NCBI RefSeq assembly: GCF_014197535.1
Contig: NZ_JACIFV010000021.1
Span: forward strand, 45,392 to 109,391
Length of the DNA stretch: 64,000 bases
Reading direction: 5' to 3'
Source: Rhizobium aethiopicum
GTDB taxonomy: Bacteria; Pseudomonadota; Alphaproteobacteria; Rhizobiales; Rhizobiaceae
The translations under genes were made by a program, and so were the position numbers. The notes below the pieces were generated by a model. The model did not search any database. It saw only the letters and a list, made by a program, of their open reading frames with translations, and was not told where the DNA came from. Positions 62,557-64,000 of the stretch are shown in pieces; positions within the stretch are counted from its first letter, which is position 1, and the number at the start of each line of letters is the position of its first letter.

Positions 62557-63530
62557 CCATGCGCAACTATCCCACCATTCAGGACATCCGCGAAGCTCAG
62601 CAGCGGCTAAAGCCGCACGTCAGGCGCACGCCGCTATTGCGTGCCGACAAAATCGAGAAGGCGGCCGGTTGTCAGCTCTACCTCAAACCGGAAACACTCC
62701 AGATTACCGGCGCATTCAAAATCCGCGGCGCCCTGAACAAGGCTCTTTCGCTATCGAGAGAAGAGATCGCTAACGGCATTATTGCAACCTCGTCGGGGAA
62801 CCACGCGCAGGCGCTTGCTTACGCAGCCAAGATGCTCGGCGTTAAAGTGATATTGGTGCTGCCGGTCACCACGCCAAAAATCAAGATCGCCAATACAGAA
62901 GCCCTTGGCGCCGAAGTCATTCTTTTTGATGGTGATAATGCTGCTAGATGGAGAAAAGTCTACGAGATCGCGGAAGGACACAATTATGCGGTCATTCACG
63001 GCTTCGAGGACCCCGTCGTGATGGCTGGTCAGGGAACGATCGGGTGTGAGATCCTCGAGGACTTAGAAGATGTGGACACGGTCATCGTACCCCTGGGCGG
63101 TGGAGGGCTGATCTCGGGCATCGCCACTGCGATTAAGGAAACCAAGCCATCGGTACGTGTTATCGCGGCAGAGCCTGCCTTGACGCCGAAATATTTCTAC
63201 AGCCGGAAAAACAAGGAGCGCACATCGCTTCCGTTAAAGAACACGATCGCGGATGGTCTGAGGTTAAGCGTTCCGGGTCAAAATCCGTACCCGATTATTG
63301 AAAAATATGTCGACGAGATTGTTCTTGTTGAAGACGAACACATCATTGCCGGAATGCGCGCCCTTGCCAAGGATGCGAAATTGATCGCGGAACCAGCCGC
63401 CTCCATCGGAATAGGAGCACTGCTGGCCGGCGGCATAGACGTCAAGCCAGATGAGAAGGTGTGTGCGGTCCTGTCCGGCGGTAATTGGGATCTAAGCGAC
63501 CTTGCCGAGATTTACAATCTGGCGCCGTGA
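62553..63530 (+). CDS. Threonine dehydratase / serine racemase-family PLP enzyme
   Basis: 325-residue fold-type II PLP enzyme without the regulatory ACT domain, so of the catabolic type. PLP lysine K56 in GAFKIRGALNKA, SSGNHAQALAYAAKMLG, phosphate-binding PLGGGGLISGIA, and C-terminal AVLSGGNWDL. Candidates within the family are threonine/serine dehydratase, threo-3-hydroxyaspartate dehydratase (BhcB type) and EutB of ectoine breakdown. It is paired by a 4-base overlap with the OCD-family gene, the same pairing seen in eutBC and in the bhc cluster. Confidence 0.85.
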   Translation: MTMRNYPTIQDIREAQQRLKPHVRRTPLLRADKIEKAAGCQLYLKPETLQITGAFKIRGALNKALSLSREEIANGIIATSSGNHAQALAYAAKMLGVKVILVLPVTTPKIKIANTEALGAEVILFDGDNAARWRKVYEIAEGHNYAVIHGFEDPVVMAGQGTIGCEILEDLEDVDTVIVPLGGGGLISGIATAIKETKPSVRVIAAEPALTPKYFYSRKNKERTSLPLKNTIADGLRLSVPGQNPYPIIEKYVDEIVLVEDEHIIAGMRALAKDAKLIAEPAASIGIGALLAGGIDVKPDEKVCAVLSGGNWDLSDLAEIYNLAP

Positions 63531-63686
63531 TCGGCCTCAGCTTCGGTCAGTACACCATCCCGATCGCCGTTCGACGTCTGCGATTCTCATATCCTCTCCC
63601 ACAGATGCAAATAGTCCGACCGCGGGACGGATCGGAATTTCAAGCGGCAAAGAGGATAGATCAAGAGCCATTCAAGGGAGCCACCA

Positions 63687-64000
63687 ATGAAACACGCCCA
63701 CAGCTTCTATATCGACGGTGATTGGATCGAGCCCTCGGTTTCGAAAACACTTGAGGTCATCGATCCCTCGACCGAAGAGCTGATGGGCACGATCGCCCTC
63801 GGCAGTGCCGCCGACGCTGAAAAGGCAGTCGCGGCCGCACGGCGAGCCTTTGCCTCCTTCTCGCACACATCCAAGGAAGAGCGCGTCGAACTGCTCAGGC
63901 GAATTGTAACGATCCTGAAGCGCCGCAATGACGAGCTCGGCGACGTCATCTCGCGGGAAATGGGCGCGCCGCTCGCCATGGCCCGGGCCGAGCAGGCCGG
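63687..64000 (+). CDS. Aldehyde dehydrogenase family protein (3' end outside window)
   Basis: The first 104 residues of an NAD(P)-dependent aldehyde dehydrogenase: HSFYIDGDWIEPS, LEVIDPSTEELMGTIALGSAADAEKAVAAARRAF and ISREMGAPLAMARAEQA, the standard N-terminal part. The catalytic cysteine and glutamate lie beyond the window. GGGAG is 7 bases before the ATG. It follows the dehydratase-like gene after 156 bases in the same direction and could oxidise an aldehyde made by the upstream oxidases. Confidence 0.86.
   Translation, partial: MKHAHSFYIDGDWIEPSVSKTLEVIDPSTEELMGTIALGSAADAEKAVAAARRAFASFSHTSKEERVELLRRIVTILKRRNDELGDVISREMGAPLAMARAEQA

Noticed and set aside
1..64000. tRNA, rRNA, CRISPR arrays, replication origin, prophage
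   Set aside because: Looked for on both strands; no cloverleaf-like gene, regularly spaced repeats, repABC genes or phage structural genes were recognised.

Overview
The window looks like accessory (plasmid or chromid) DNA from a fast-growing rhizobium close to Rhizobium leguminosarum/etli. The base composition is GC-rich. The left end matches the described vicibactin siderophore locus of that group (vbsGSO, vbsADL and the ECF sigma gene rpoI) in both gene order and enzyme families. TGA-N9-TCA iron-responsive operators of the RirA type and dense solute-import and catabolic clusters fit the same assignment. I see no tRNA, rRNA, CRISPR array or replication origin.

Left third (1-18 kb), iron acquisition. 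The minus-strand operon vbsG-vbsS-vbsO (MbtH-like protein, one-module NRPS, ornithine N-hydroxylase cut by the window edge) diverges from plus-strand vbsA-vbsD-vbsL (hydroxyornithine acyltransferase, MATE exporter, PLP epimerase). Both transcription units carry a matching ECF-type promoter, TAAA(C/T)-N16-CGTCATT. The candidate sigma factor, RpoI, lies convergent to vbsL and overlaps its 3' end. Then come a GNAT protein, fhuD and a double-length fhuB (no fhuC in the window), an SDR/AraC pair, and a fhuF-like reductase in an operon with a FhuA-like TonB receptor. TGA-N9-TCA boxes precede rpoI/fhuDB and the receptor.

Middle (17.8-39 kb), envelope, stress and sugar functions: an L,D-transpeptidase and OmpA-like lipoprotein pair, a decayed IS3-family transposase, an AAA/DUF4143 ATPase, an HSP20 gene with an RpoH-type promoter and ROSE-type RNA thermometer, and a GH3 beta-glucosidase divergent from a TetR regulator with a palindromic operator between them. 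These are followed by an alpha/beta hydrolase divergent from a LysR regulator, a membrane-anchored hypothetical protein, and a NarL-type two-component system divergent from a CUT2 sugar ABC operon ending in an SMP-30 lactonase. A GH38 alpha-mannosidase closes this part.

Right third (39.7-64 kb), amino-acid and acid-sugar catabolism. Three FAD-dependent amine/amino-acid oxidases plus a wrecked fourth copy are spread across it. With them are an acetyl-CoA synthetase, a complete peptide-type ABC importer under a divergent FadR-type regulator, and a DUF1537 kinase / PdxA-family dehydrogenase / TIM-barrel cassette with a divergent LysR regulator. A D-threonine aldolase/D-serine dehydratase-family enzyme with RidA and an oxidase follows, then a HAD hydrolase, and an ornithine-cyclodeaminase-family enzyme with a threonine-dehydratase-family enzyme and an aldehyde dehydrogenase cut by the right edge. 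I read this part as a system that imports peptide-like or modified amino acids and converts D- or hydroxy-amino acids to central metabolites. The actual substrate is not visible in the sequence and this is the least explained part of the window.
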